NCBI GenBank assembly: GCA_019416775.1
Contig: DXWR01000315.1
Location: forward strand, 1 to 18,564
DNA from: Oscillospiraceae bacterium
GTDB lineage: Bacteria > Bacillota > Clostridia > Oscillospirales > Ruminococcaceae
DNA length: 18,564 nt
Reading direction: 5' to 3'
Shown: positions 6,529-14,661 of the stretch, piece by piece
Numbering within the stretch: the stretch's first letter is position 1
Layout of the letters: the number at the start of each line of letters is the position of its first letter
Translations under genes and position numbers: made by a program
The notes under the pieces: generated by a model
Told to the model about the DNA's origin: nothing
Database searches by the model: none
Seen by the model: the letters and a program-made list of their open reading frames with translations, nothing else

Positions 6529-8385
6529 ATGGAAAAGGAGTATCCTCTCTTGGATCAGATCCAATCTCCGCAGGATGTGAAGAAATTGGATCTGGAACAG
6601 CTAGGACAACTGGCGGGGGAGATCCGCAGCTTTTTGATTCATTCCATTGCCAAGACCGGCGGACATCTGTCCTCCAATTTGGGGGTAGTGGAACTGACCT
6701 TGGCCATTCATAAAGTATTTGAGTCCCCCACGGATCGGATTGTATTCGACGTGGGGCATCAGTCGTATACCCATAAACTGCTCACCGGCCGGAAAGCAGG
6801 CTTTGCAAAGCTCCGCAAGGAAGGGGGGCTGAGCGGCTTTCCCAAACAGAAAGAAAGCATTCACGATGCCTTTTTGGCGGGGCACAGCTCCACCTCCATT
6901 TCCGCTGCCTACGGCATTGCCCGGGGACTGCGGATGCGGGGAAGCGACGCCTTTACCATTGCGGTGGTGGGGGATGGTTCCTTCACCGGCGGCATGATCT
7001 ACGAAGCCATGAACAACGCCGGACGGAGCAACGTGCGGTTGATTGTCATTTTAAATCAAAACGATATGTCTATCTCCCGGAACGTGGGAGGATTGGCCAA
7101 ATACTTGGCGGTGATGCGCACCAAACCCGGCTACCGCAGCTTAAAGAACCGCTTCATCAAGCGGCTGGACCATCTGCCGGTGGTAGGGAAGGGAATCCAT
7201 AAAATCCTCAGTGCAGAAAAGACGGCACTGAAAAATAGAATGCTCCGCTGCACCATCTTTGAGGAGATGGGTTTTGAGTACATCGGCCCGGTGAACGGCC
7301 ACAACCTGCAGGAACTGATCTTCGCCTTGGAATCCGCTAAAAGCCTGGCCCGGCCGGTGGTGATCCATGTGGACACCATCAAGGGCAAAGGCTACGCCCC
7401 GGCGGAAAGCAGGCCCGGAGAGTATCATGGGGTAGGTGGCTTTGATCCCGACGGGGACGGCCTGCCCGCCCGGAAGGAAGGTTTTTCCAGCGCCATGGGC
7501 CGGTATCTGGTTCAGCTGGGGGAAAAGGATTCCAATCTTTGTGCCGTCACTGCCGCCATGAAAAACGGCACCGGTCTGAATTTCTTTGCGGAAAAATTTC
7601 CCATCCGCTTTTTTGACACCGCCATCGCCGAGGAACACGCCGTCACCTTCTGCGCCGGTTTGGCCACCCAAGGCTTTTTGCCGGTGTTTGCGGTGTACTC
7701 CACCTTTTTGCAGCGAAGCTACGACCAGATCCTCCACGACTGCGCCATTGAGCCCAAGCACGTGGTGTTTATGATCGACCGCGCCGGTTTCGTGGGGGAC
7801 GACGGAGAGACCCATCAGGGTTTGTTTGACGCCGCCTATCTCTCCACCATTCCGGGATTGAGGATCTTCAGTCCGGAAAGTTATGACGAGCTTCGGGGCT
7901 GTATGGATCGGGCGTTGTATCAGTGCACCGACCGGCCGGTGGCAGTGCGGTATCCCAGAGGGGAACAATGCTGCACCCACCATTTGCTGGGAGACGGCAC
8001 CCAGGATTTTCTGCTCCGTTCCCGGGGCGGAACGGTGCTGCTGGTGAGCTACGGCCGGCTCTGTGAAGAAGTGATGGCCGCGGCAGAGTCGTTGGGCGCC
8101 GATGTGCTGAAGTTGATCTGCATTCGCCCCATTTCCCAGCAGGCCATCCAGGCCGCCATGAAGTATGACGCCATCTATTTCTTTGAGGAAGGCATAAAAC
8201 AGGGCGGCATTGGAATGCAGTTCTTAGATCAGATGTACGAATCCGGTTATCAGGGCCGGATCCAGGTCCAGGCAGTGGACAATGAAATTGCTCCTCAGGG
8301 GACGTTGGAGTCCCTCTACCGCCGTTACGGACTGGATCGAACGAGTATCTGTTCCCTGGTCAACCATGGAGGATCAATTCAGTGA
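6529..8385 (+). CDS. dxs: 1-deoxy-D-xylulose-5-phosphate synthase
   Basis: First enzyme of the MEP isoprenoid route: thiamine diphosphate-dependent joining of pyruvate and glyceraldehyde 3-phosphate to give DXP, which also feeds thiamine and pyridoxal synthesis. The 618-residue product has the transketolase layout. GGHLSSNLGVVELTLAIH (44–61) holds the conserved His; GDGSFTGG (148–155) through LNQNDMSIS (175–183) forms the TPP/Mg site; and AIAEEHAVTF in the central pyrimidine domain supplies the catalytic Glu at about 368. The usual NDNEM reads NQNDM here, keeping the metal-binding Asn and Met. The length is normal. The start is ATG with GGGAG about 9 bases upstream. Its stop overlaps the tlyA start as GTGA. 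Confidence 0.97.
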   Translation: MEKEYPLLDQIQSPQDVKKLDLEQLGQLAGEIRSFLIHSIAKTGGHLSSNLGVVELTLAIHKVFESPTDRIVFDVGHQSYTHKLLTGRKAGFAKLRKEGGLSGFPKQKESIHDAFLAGHSSTSISAAYGIARGLRMRGSDAFTIAVVGDGSFTGGMIYEAMNNAGRSNVRLIVILNQNDMSISRNVGGLAKYLAVMRTKPGYRSLKNRFIKRLDHLPVVGKGIHKILSAEKTALKNRMLRCTIFEEMGFEYIGPVNGHNLQELIFALESAKSLARPVVIHVDTIKGKGYAPAESRPGEYHGVGGFDPDGDGLPARKEGFSSAMGRYLVQLGEKDSNLCAVTAAMKNGTGLNFFAEKFPIRFFDTAIAEEHAVTFCAGLATQGFLPVFAVYSTFLQRSYDQILHDCAIEPKHVVFMIDRAGFVGDDGETHQGLFDAAYLSTIPGLRIFSPESYDELRGCMDRALYQCTDRPVAVRYPRGEQCCTHHLLGDGTQDFLLRSRGGTVLLVSYGRLCEEVMAAAESLGADVLKLICIRPISQQAIQAAMKYDAIYFFEEGIKQGGIGMQFLDQMYESGYQGRIQVQAVDNEIAPQGTLESLYRRYGLDRTSICSLVNHGGSIQ

Positions 8386-9209
8386 AACAAGTAAAAAAAC
8401 GATTGGATGTTTTAATGGTGGAGCAGGGACTGGCCCCCAGCCGGGAAAAAGCCAAAGCGCTGATTATGGCGGGGCAGGTCTACTGCCAGGAAGAAAAGTG
8501 CGACAAAGCCGGAATGACTCTGCCGGAGGACGCGATCCTCACCTTAAAAGGCCAAGGCTTGAAATACGTCAGCCGGGGAGGCCTGAAACTGGAAAAGGGG
8601 ATCCGGGAATTTGGATTTGATCTTTCCGGCTGCGTCTGCATGGACATCGGCGCTTCCACCGGAGGCTTTACCGACTGTATGCTGCAAAACGGCGCCAAAC
8701 GGGTGTATGCCATCGACGTGGGATACGGCCAGCTGGCCTGGAGCCTGCGCAGCGACGACCGGGTGGTGAACCTGGAACGCACCAATGTGCGTTACCTGAC
8801 TCGGGAACAGGTGCCGGAGGACATTGACTTTGCCAGCGTGGACGTCTCCTTCATTTCTTTGACCTTAGTGCTTCCGGTGCTGTTTTCTTGGTTAAAGAAA
8901 ACCGGCCAGGCCTTGATTTTGGTGAAGCCCCAGTTTGAAGCCGGCCGGGAAAAGGTGGGAAAGAAAGGGGTCGTTCGGGATCCGAAGGTCCACTTGGAAG
9001 TCTGTCAGAAGATCTACCGTTTCTGCCTGGAACAGCAGGTAGCGGTGGAGCACGTCACCTTTTCTCCCATCAAAGGACCGGAAGGGAACATTGAATACCT
9101 CTTCCACCTCAACCGCACCCCAGGCGTGGAAAGCGTGTCGGAATCGGCACTGGATGGGGTGGTCAAACAGTCCCACGAAACCTTGGAGCAGGGAAAACAG
9201 GAAGCATGA
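8382..9209 (+). CDS. tlyA: TlyA family rRNA 2'-O-methyltransferase
   Basis: S4-domain methyltransferase that, in characterised members, methylates cytidine 2'-O positions in 16S and/or 23S rRNA; the old name hemolysin is misleading. The 275-residue product has an N-terminal S4 RNA-binding domain (about 6–60, RLDVLMVEQGLAPSREKAKA), a linker with YVSRGGLKLEKG (62–73), and a FtsJ/RrmJ-type fold with MDIGASTGGFTDCML (87–101) as the SAM-binding loop. Asp154 in VDVSFISL, Lys182 in LVKPQFEAG and Glu in GPEGNIEY complete the expected catalytic set. The start is GTG with GGAGG 9 bases upstream, overlapping the dxs stop. The stop overlaps nadK as ATGA. The gene order dxs–tlyA–argR–recN is conserved in Firmicutes. 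Confidence 0.95.
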   Translation: MKQVKKRLDVLMVEQGLAPSREKAKALIMAGQVYCQEEKCDKAGMTLPEDAILTLKGQGLKYVSRGGLKLEKGIREFGFDLSGCVCMDIGASTGGFTDCMLQNGAKRVYAIDVGYGQLAWSLRSDDRVVNLERTNVRYLTREQVPEDIDFASVDVSFISLTLVLPVLFSWLKKTGQALILVKPQFEAGREKVGKKGVVRDPKVHLEVCQKIYRFCLEQQVAVEHVTFSPIKGPEGNIEYLFHLNRTPGVESVSESALDGVVKQSHETLEQGKQEA

Positions 9210-10060
9210 AGATTTTTATCAAGCCCAATTTTGACAAACAAAACGCCCCCCAGTGCACCCGGCGGGTGTGTCAGGTGCTGGCGGATGCCGGAGCCCAGCT
9301 GATGATGGACCAGGAGCACCAGGCCCGGATCGGCTATGACTTTATCCAGTTTGGAGAACATCAAACCCTGCTGGCCCAGGCGGATCTGCTGCTGGCAGTG
9401 GGTGGGGACGGCACCATCATTCACGCCGCCCAGGACGCGGTGGCTCACGACATTCCGGTGGTGGGGATCAACGCCGGACGGCTTGGATTTTTGGCGGAGG
9501 TGGAGCCCAATGAAATCGGCCAGCTCAGCCGCCTGTTGACTGGGGATTATCAGGTCCACCGGCGGATGCTGCTGGAAGCGGTGTTCACTTCCCCCAAGAA
9601 AAAAACCTCCTATCTGGCGGTGAACGACATTGTCATCTCCGACGGCACCCGGGCCAGGATTGTAGACCTGGAAGTGTACTGCATGGACACTTTCGTCAGT
9701 TCCTATCGGGCGGATGGATTGATCTTTTCTACTCCCTTGGGCAGCACCGCCTATGCCCTGTCTGCCGGAGGACCCATTGTGGATCCCAGCTTGGGCTGCA
9801 TCGCCCTGACCCCCATCTGTCCCCATTCTCTCTACGCCAGGACCACCCTCTTTTCCCCGGACAAACAACTTACCGTCCGAGCAGTGAGCACACGGGGCAA
9901 GACCTTTTTGACGGTGGATGGACAGGACGTTCAGATTATTACCCCGGAAACCAGCGTCACCATCCGTTGCTCGGAAAAGAGCCTGCAGATGGTGGATCTG
10001 TTTGGAAAACCCTTCTATGAAGTGCTGAACCAGAAGCTGGTCAGCCGTTCCAGAATTTGA
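9206..10060 (+). CDS. nadK: NAD kinase
   Basis: Phosphorylates NAD to NADP in the cytosol. The 284-residue product carries the diagnostic motifs GGDGT (66–70), GINAGRLGFLAEV (87–99), the NE/D motif as VNDIVIS (139–145), and YRADGLIFSTPLGSTAYALS (168–187) followed by AGGP, all in the correct order. The length is normal. The start is ATG overlapping the tlyA stop (ATGA), which supports coupled expression. In Bacillus the tlyA and argR homologues are adjacent, whereas here nadK lies between them, an order found in many Clostridia. Confidence 0.96.
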   Translation: MKIFIKPNFDKQNAPQCTRRVCQVLADAGAQLMMDQEHQARIGYDFIQFGEHQTLLAQADLLLAVGGDGTIIHAAQDAVAHDIPVVGINAGRLGFLAEVEPNEIGQLSRLLTGDYQVHRRMLLEAVFTSPKKKTSYLAVNDIVISDGTRARIVDLEVYCMDTFVSSYRADGLIFSTPLGSTAYALSAGGPIVDPSLGCIALTPICPHSLYARTTLFSPDKQLTVRAVSTRGKTFLTVDGQDVQIITPETSVTIRCSEKSLQMVDLFGKPFYEVLNQKLVSRSRI

Positions 10061-10081
10061 GAAACTAGGAGATGGTGCTGC

Positions 10082-10543
10082 TTGGAAATGAAACAACAGC
10101 GGCAAAATGCCATCCGGGAGATTTTATCTGCCCGCAGCGTGTCCACCCAGCAGGAGCTGATGGATGCGTTGGAGGAAAAAGGAATGATCGCCACCCAGGC
10201 TACCGTCAGCCGGGATATCCGGGAGCTTGGCATTGTCAAACAGCAGGATGAATCGGGAAAATTCCGGTACTGCTTGCCTCAGCGGGAGGATGTGAGCCGG
10301 ATTTCCCTGCCTCTGATCGTCACCGAAGCGGTGCGGTTGGTGGACTGTGCCGCCAATATTGTGGTGGTGAAGTGCCGCTCCGGTATGGCGGATGCCGCCT
10401 GCGCCGCGTTGGACGACATGGCCTTGGATTGGGTGGTGGGCACCATTGCCGGCGACGATACGATTTTTATCCTGCTGCGGACCCAAAAGCAGGCAGCAGG
10501 ATTTGCCGCCCAGCTGCGGCAGCTATTGAGTGAGAAACTGTAA
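10082..10543 (+). CDS. argR: Arginine repressor
   Basis: Hexameric arginine-dependent DNA-binding regulator of arginine synthesis and breakdown. The 153-residue product has an N-terminal winged helix (RQNAIREIL through QATVSRDIRELGIVK, about 7–53) and a C-terminal oligomerisation and arginine-binding domain with the hallmark GTIAGDDTIFILLR (120–133). The start is placed at TTG 10082 because AGGAGA lies 9 bases upstream; ATG at 10088 would give MKQQRQ and 15 bases of spacing. Both give a normal length. No clear ARG box is seen in front of it, and no arginine genes are in the window. Its place before recN is conserved in Firmicutes. Confidence 0.95.
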   Translation: MEMKQQRQNAIREILSARSVSTQQELMDALEEKGMIATQATVSRDIRELGIVKQQDESGKFRYCLPQREDVSRISLPLIVTEAVRLVDCAANIVVVKCRSGMADAACAALDDMALDWVVGTIAGDDTIFILLRTQKQAAGFAAQLRQLLSEKL

Positions 10544-10560
10544 AAAGGGGGAACCTGGAC

Positions 10561-12234
10561 TTGCTCAGCGAACTCTATATCGAAAACTTGGCGGTGATCG
10601 AAAAAACCACCGTGCGCTTCTCTCAGGGTTTGACCGTGCTGTCCGGTGAGACTGGCGCCGGAAAATCGATTTTGATTGACGCCATCAATCTGGTGCTGGG
10701 GCAGCGTTCCAGCCGGGATCTGGTGCGCACCGGGGCGGAAAAAGCTTTGGTCTGCGCAGTGTTTGATCCGATTTCCGACGCCGTAGAACAGCACTTGGAG
10801 CAATACGGCTATGAAGGGGAAAACGGTCAGCTGATCATCCAACGGGAGATCAGTTCCGATGGCCGTTCCTCCGCCCGGATTATGGGCCGCCCCGCCACTT
10901 TGTCGGTACTTCGGGAGATCGGCAGTCTGCTGGTCTCCATCCACGGCCAGCACGATAACCAGATTCTGCTGGCAGAGGACCGGCACCTGGAAATCTTAGA
11001 CGACTACGCCCAGGGAGATCTTCCCATGGAGGATTACCGGAAGGCTTATCATAATTATCTGCAACTTACCAAAGAATATAAAAAGCTGCTGGCTGCCCAG
11101 AAAGACCGGGAAGCCCGCCGCAGCCAGATGAAGGAAATTGTCCAACAGGTGGGGGAGCTTCACCTTACTTCCGAGGATGAAATCCATCTGGAAGAGCAGG
11201 TCAAGCTGGGCCGCAGCGCTCAAAAATTAAAGCAGCGGCTGCAAACCGCCATCACCGCCTTGCAGGGGGAGGGGGAGCAGTCCGGGGCTTTGGAACTGCT
11301 GGGCATCGCCCAAAACCAGATGGAAAGCCTGCGGGAATACAGCTCCAGCTTCCAAAACCTCTTTCAGCGGTTGGAATCCCTTTATTTGGAAGGGGACGAA
11401 ATCGCCCAGAGGATGGGTATGCTTTCCGATAAACTGGACTTCGACGAAGAACAGCAGCAGGCCATGGAGGACCGTCTGGCCGCCATCCATCACTGTGAAA
11501 AGCGGTACGGCTGCGACATTCCCGGTTTGATGGAACTGTTGGCGGAAGCCAAAGAGGGGCTGGAACAGATGGAAAGCAGCCACCAAAAGCAGGATCAGCT
11601 GCTGGTGGAGATCAGCAAAGCCAAGCAGGAGTTGGTGGAACAGGGCCGGCGGCTGAGCCTCTGCCGGAAGATTGCCGCCAGCCGGTTTGCGGATCAGGTG
11701 GCCAGGGAATTGACCTTTTTGGATATGCCCAACGTCACCCTAAAGGTGATGCAAACGGACGGAAAATACACCTCCAAAGGCAAAGACGAAATCGCCTTTT
11801 ACTTTTCCACCAATCCGGGGGAAGAACCAAAAAGCATTTCCAAGATTGCCTCCGGCGGCGAACTCAGCCGCATCATGCTGGCCATGAAAAGCGTGCTGGC
11901 GGAACACGATCAGGTGCAGACGCTGATCTTTGATGAAATCGACACCGGTGTGTCCGGGTCCTCCGCCCAAAAGATCGGCATCAAACTCAAACAGGTGGCC
12001 CGGCACCGGCAGGTGCTCTGCGTCACCCATTCCGCCCAGATTGTGGCGTTAAGCCACCACAGTCTGCTGGTGCAGAAGCAGACCCAGGAGGGACGGACCT
12101 TTACCAAGGTGCTGACCCTGAACCGCACCCAAAAGATCAATGAAGTAGCCCGGATTATGAGCACCGGACTGGTATCCAAATTGTTATTATCCAACGCTGA
12201 AGAAATGGTAAAACGAGGAGAGGAAATCATATGA
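10561..12234 (+). CDS. recN: DNA repair protein RecN
   Basis: SMC-like ATPase recruited early to DNA double-strand breaks, where it holds DNA ends together for recombination. The 557-residue product has Walker A GETGAGKS (29–36), long coiled-coil arms in the middle (about 155–370), the ABC signature SGGELSR (431–437) and Walker B TLIFDEID (454–461) followed by TGVSGSSAQKIG. The length is normal (550–580). The start is TTG, chosen because LSELYIENLAVIE is the usual RecN opening and a GGGGG ribosome site lies 8–9 bases upstream. The stop overlaps the next gene as ATGA. The expected spoIVB–spo0A pair does not follow. Confidence 0.97.
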   Translation: MLSELYIENLAVIEKTTVRFSQGLTVLSGETGAGKSILIDAINLVLGQRSSRDLVRTGAEKALVCAVFDPISDAVEQHLEQYGYEGENGQLIIQREISSDGRSSARIMGRPATLSVLREIGSLLVSIHGQHDNQILLAEDRHLEILDDYAQGDLPMEDYRKAYHNYLQLTKEYKKLLAAQKDREARRSQMKEIVQQVGELHLTSEDEIHLEEQVKLGRSAQKLKQRLQTAITALQGEGEQSGALELLGIAQNQMESLREYSSSFQNLFQRLESLYLEGDEIAQRMGMLSDKLDFDEEQQQAMEDRLAAIHHCEKRYGCDIPGLMELLAEAKEGLEQMESSHQKQDQLLVEISKAKQELVEQGRRLSLCRKIAASRFADQVARELTFLDMPNVTLKVMQTDGKYTSKGKDEIAFYFSTNPGEEPKSISKIASGGELSRIMLAMKSVLAEHDQVQTLIFDEIDTGVSGSSAQKIGIKLKQVARHRQVLCVTHSAQIVALSHHSLLVQKQTQEGRTFTKVLTLNRTQKINEVARIMSTGLVSKLLLSNAEEMVKRGEEII

Positions 12235-13595
12235 CACCGCAAGAGTGGGTTACAAATCAGCTTCCCAAAATGGAAGAAGTGTTAAAAGCATTGGTGGCCA
12301 TTCCCAGCGTCCAGGGAGCCGCTGCCGAAAACGCTCCCTACGGCGCAGAACCCCTGCGCTGCCTGGAGGAATTTCTCCGCCAGGCTCAGGCTTTGGGGTT
12401 TCCTGTGTCCCTGGAAGACCAGCGGATGGGGGAAGTCCGGCTGGGAGAGGGCAGTCCCAGCTTGGCCGTTTTAGGCCATCTGGACGTGGTGCCCGGCTGG
12501 ACCGGCGGGGATCATCCCGCCTATGAATTGACCAAAGAAGATGGCGTGTACTACGGCCGCGGGGTGATCGACGACAAAGGCCCCATGGTCAGCGCCCTGT
12601 TTGCTTTGTACTACTTTTTGGATCAGGGCATCTCTTTGGATGCGCCGGTGATGCTGCTGGCCGGCACCGACGAGGAAAACGGTTCCGCCGATTTGGAGCA
12701 TTATCGGAAAAACCACGCCCTGCCCTCCATGGTGATCACCCCCGATGCTTCCTATCCCGTGATCAATGGGGAAAAGGGGATGCTGCGGTTTTTGCTGCAG
12801 CGGAAGGTATCCCAGACCTATCTGTCTGAAGTCACCGGCGGAGAGGTGATCAACGGTGTGCCGCAAAACGCCAAAGCGGAATTTGTCTTTGTGCCGCCTT
12901 TCTGGAGCGCTTTGCCGGAACAGATCGGGGAAGTGCGCTTTGCCAAAAACGGCCAGAAGTACTACGCCCATGGGAAAAATGCCCACGCTTCCACCCCGGA
13001 ATTGGGGGAAAATGCCCTTACCGCTCTTTGGCAGGTTTTGGCGGAAACCCTTCCGGCGGGGAAGGAAAAGCACCTCTTCCAGGATTTGGTCACCCTCTTC
13101 CCCCATGGAAAAACAGGAGGGGAAGGCTTCGGCGCCGCTTGTTCCGATCCCATTTCCGGCCGCTTGACATTAAATCCTGGGTTCTGTCAGATCCGCGGGG
13201 GATTGGCGGAGATCTTCTGTGATGTCCGCTTCCCCTTGAACCGCACCGCCAAGGAAATGCTGGTGCAGCTTACCTGTAAGGCGGCGGAATATCGGTTTAT
13301 CCTCACTCCTCTGCTCCAGGAGGAGCCCCACTATACCCCGGAGGATGGACGTCTGGTGTCCACTCTGTTGAAGGTATACCAGCAGCACACCGGCAAAGAA
13401 GGCAGCTGCATTTCCATCGGCGGCGGCACCTATGTCCACAACATTCCCGGCGGAGTGGCTTTTGGCATGGAACGGGATGGTTACGATTACCATATGCACG
13501 GAGCGGACGAACGGCTTCCGGTTTCAGAACTGGTGGACAATACCGTGCTGTATATCAAAGCGATTCAGGCCCTTTGCGGCAAGGAAGGGGCGTGA
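12231..13595 (+). CDS. pepV: M20 family dipeptidase, PepV type
   Basis: Zinc-dependent cytosolic dipeptidase of the M20A family, which cleaves a wide range of dipeptides, including carnosine-like ones, in related bacteria. The 454-residue product shows the metal and catalytic residues in order: His83 and Asp85 in LGHLDVVPG, Asp114/115 in GRGVIDDKGP, Glu148/149 in GTDEENGS, Asp172 in TPDASYPVINGEKG, and the C-terminal His in YHMHGADERLPV (about residue 423). The lid domain between about 185 and 385 is present, so the length fits PepV (about 465) rather than shorter M20 enzymes. The start is ATG overlapping the recN stop, with GAGGAG 5–10 bases upstream. Its linkage to recN suggests shared transcription but gives no functional clue. 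Confidence 0.92.
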   Translation: MTPQEWVTNQLPKMEEVLKALVAIPSVQGAAAENAPYGAEPLRCLEEFLRQAQALGFPVSLEDQRMGEVRLGEGSPSLAVLGHLDVVPGWTGGDHPAYELTKEDGVYYGRGVIDDKGPMVSALFALYYFLDQGISLDAPVMLLAGTDEENGSADLEHYRKNHALPSMVITPDASYPVINGEKGMLRFLLQRKVSQTYLSEVTGGEVINGVPQNAKAEFVFVPPFWSALPEQIGEVRFAKNGQKYYAHGKNAHASTPELGENALTALWQVLAETLPAGKEKHLFQDLVTLFPHGKTGGEGFGAACSDPISGRLTLNPGFCQIRGGLAEIFCDVRFPLNRTAKEMLVQLTCKAAEYRFILTPLLQEEPHYTPEDGRLVSTLLKVYQQHTGKEGSCISIGGGTYVHNIPGGVAFGMERDGYDYHMHGADERLPVSELVDNTVLYIKAIQALCGKEGA

Positions 13596-13602
13596 GGCAA
13601 CG

Positions 13603-14418
13603 ATGAGCATTAAAGTAATTGCTACCGATCTGGACGGCACTTTGACCAACTCCAAAAAGGAAATCACTCCCCATACCCAGCAAATCCTGGAAAAAGCCAT
13701 GGATCTGGGGGTAAAGGTGGTGCTGGCTTCCGGCCGCCCTTATCACGGGGTGAAAAATTTGGCTGCGCAGCTTCAGTTAGAAAAGCGCGGCGGGTACATC
13801 CTCTGTTTCAACGGCGCCAAACTCATTAACTGTCAGACCAAAAAGGTGCTGTTTGAGCAGACCATTCCGGTGCAGGAAATTGAGGTGCTGGATTATCTGG
13901 CCCGGCATTACCATGCCACCATTTTGACCTACACCGACGACACCATCCTCACCACCGATCCGGATGATGAATATGTCCAAAAAGAATGGAAAATTACCGG
14001 AATGAAGTTGCAAAAAGTGGAAACTTTTTCGCAGGTAGTGACATTTCCCGTCAATAAGTGTATGATGGTTGGGGAAGGCAGTCATATGGCCCAAGTGGAG
14101 CAGCAGGTGCAGCTGGCAGTGGGAGGACGGCTCAGCGTATATCGCAGTGAGCCCTTCTTCTTAGAGATTATGCCGGCAGGGATCAACAAAGCCCGGAGCC
14201 TGGAATATCTGCTGGACAGCCTGGGCTGTGACAAGGATGAGCTGATGGCCTTCGGCGACGGCTACAACGACCTGTCTATGATCGGCTTTGCCGGTTTAGG
14301 GGTGGCGGTGGCCAATGCCCAGAAGGTGATCCTGGATGCGGCGGATTACGTCAGCGCTTCCAATGACGAGGACGGAGTGGCACAAGCGGTGGAAAAGTTT
14401 GTGCTGAAACTGTCCTGA
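13603..14418 (+). CDS. Cof-type HAD-IIB family phosphatase
   Basis: Haloacid dehalogenase superfamily phosphatase of the Cof/YidA branch (type IIB cap), probably acting on sugar phosphates or similar small phosphoesters; the exact substrate is not readable. The 271-residue product has motif I DLDGTLTNS (9–17) with nucleophile Asp9, motif II ASGRPYHG (about 44–51), motif III with Lys in GINKARSLEYLL and motif IV FGDGYNDLSMI. The C2B cap lies between motifs II and III. The frame is open upstream inside pepV, but ATG 13603 is chosen because it begins the family pattern IKVIATDLDGT and GTGAGG lies upstream. The pepV stop is 7 bases before it, so the two genes are likely co-transcribed. Confidence 0.92.
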   Translation: MSIKVIATDLDGTLTNSKKEITPHTQQILEKAMDLGVKVVLASGRPYHGVKNLAAQLQLEKRGGYILCFNGAKLINCQTKKVLFEQTIPVQEIEVLDYLARHYHATILTYTDDTILTTDPDDEYVQKEWKITGMKLQKVETFSQVVTFPVNKCMMVGEGSHMAQVEQQVQLAVGGRLSVYRSEPFFLEIMPAGINKARSLEYLLDSLGCDKDELMAFGDGYNDLSMIGFAGLGVAVANAQKVILDAADYVSASNDEDGVAQAVEKFVLKLS

Positions 14419-14455
14419 TGCCATTTTTGGCAAGAGAAAGGAATCCAAAATTAGT

Positions 14456-14626
14456 ATGAAACGATTTCGCTATGCGCTTTTAAGTCTACCCCTTTGCGGA
14501 ATGCTGCTGTTTAGTGGATGTTCTGTCCAGGAAGGACTGCGCACCTCTCAGTTTGGCAGCCAATTGGAACAGGCAACCAGTATGTTGGAAGGTGCGGCGG
14601 ATGAGATCGAGCAGTTTCTGTCCTGA
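14456..14626 (+). CDS. Small predicted lipoprotein, 56 aa
   Basis: A short gene between the HAD phosphatase and metK. The product begins MKRFRYALLSLPLCGMLLFS and then Gly-Cys, that is, a basic N-terminus, a hydrophobic core and a lipobox-like LFSGC with Cys22 as the likely lipidated residue; Phe at −3 is tolerated but not ideal. The mature part is only about 35 residues (from CSVQEGLR to EIEQFLS), polar, acidic and probably one amphipathic helix (about 34–56). AAAGGA lies about 13 bases before the ATG, a rather long spacing. I do not recognise a family. The coding call rests on the signal-peptide structure and on filling the gap in frame; expression is likely from the upstream genes. Confidence 0.6.
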   Translation: MKRFRYALLSLPLCGMLLFSGCSVQEGLRTSQFGSQLEQATSMLEGAADEIEQFLS

Positions 14627-14661
14627 GGGCAGAAATCCTATTTAGGAAAGGAGCAACTCCA

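Noticed and set aside
9014..10105. Open frame of 363 codons on the minus strand opposite nadK
   Set aside because: It is antisense to a complete nadK and the end of tlyA; the His/Gln-rich translation looks like a shadow of real codons.
14418..14432. TGCCA–TTTT–TGGCA hairpin after the HAD phosphatase as a terminator
   Set aside because: The stem is only 5 bp and no T-run follows; read-through to the lipoprotein and metK is more likely.
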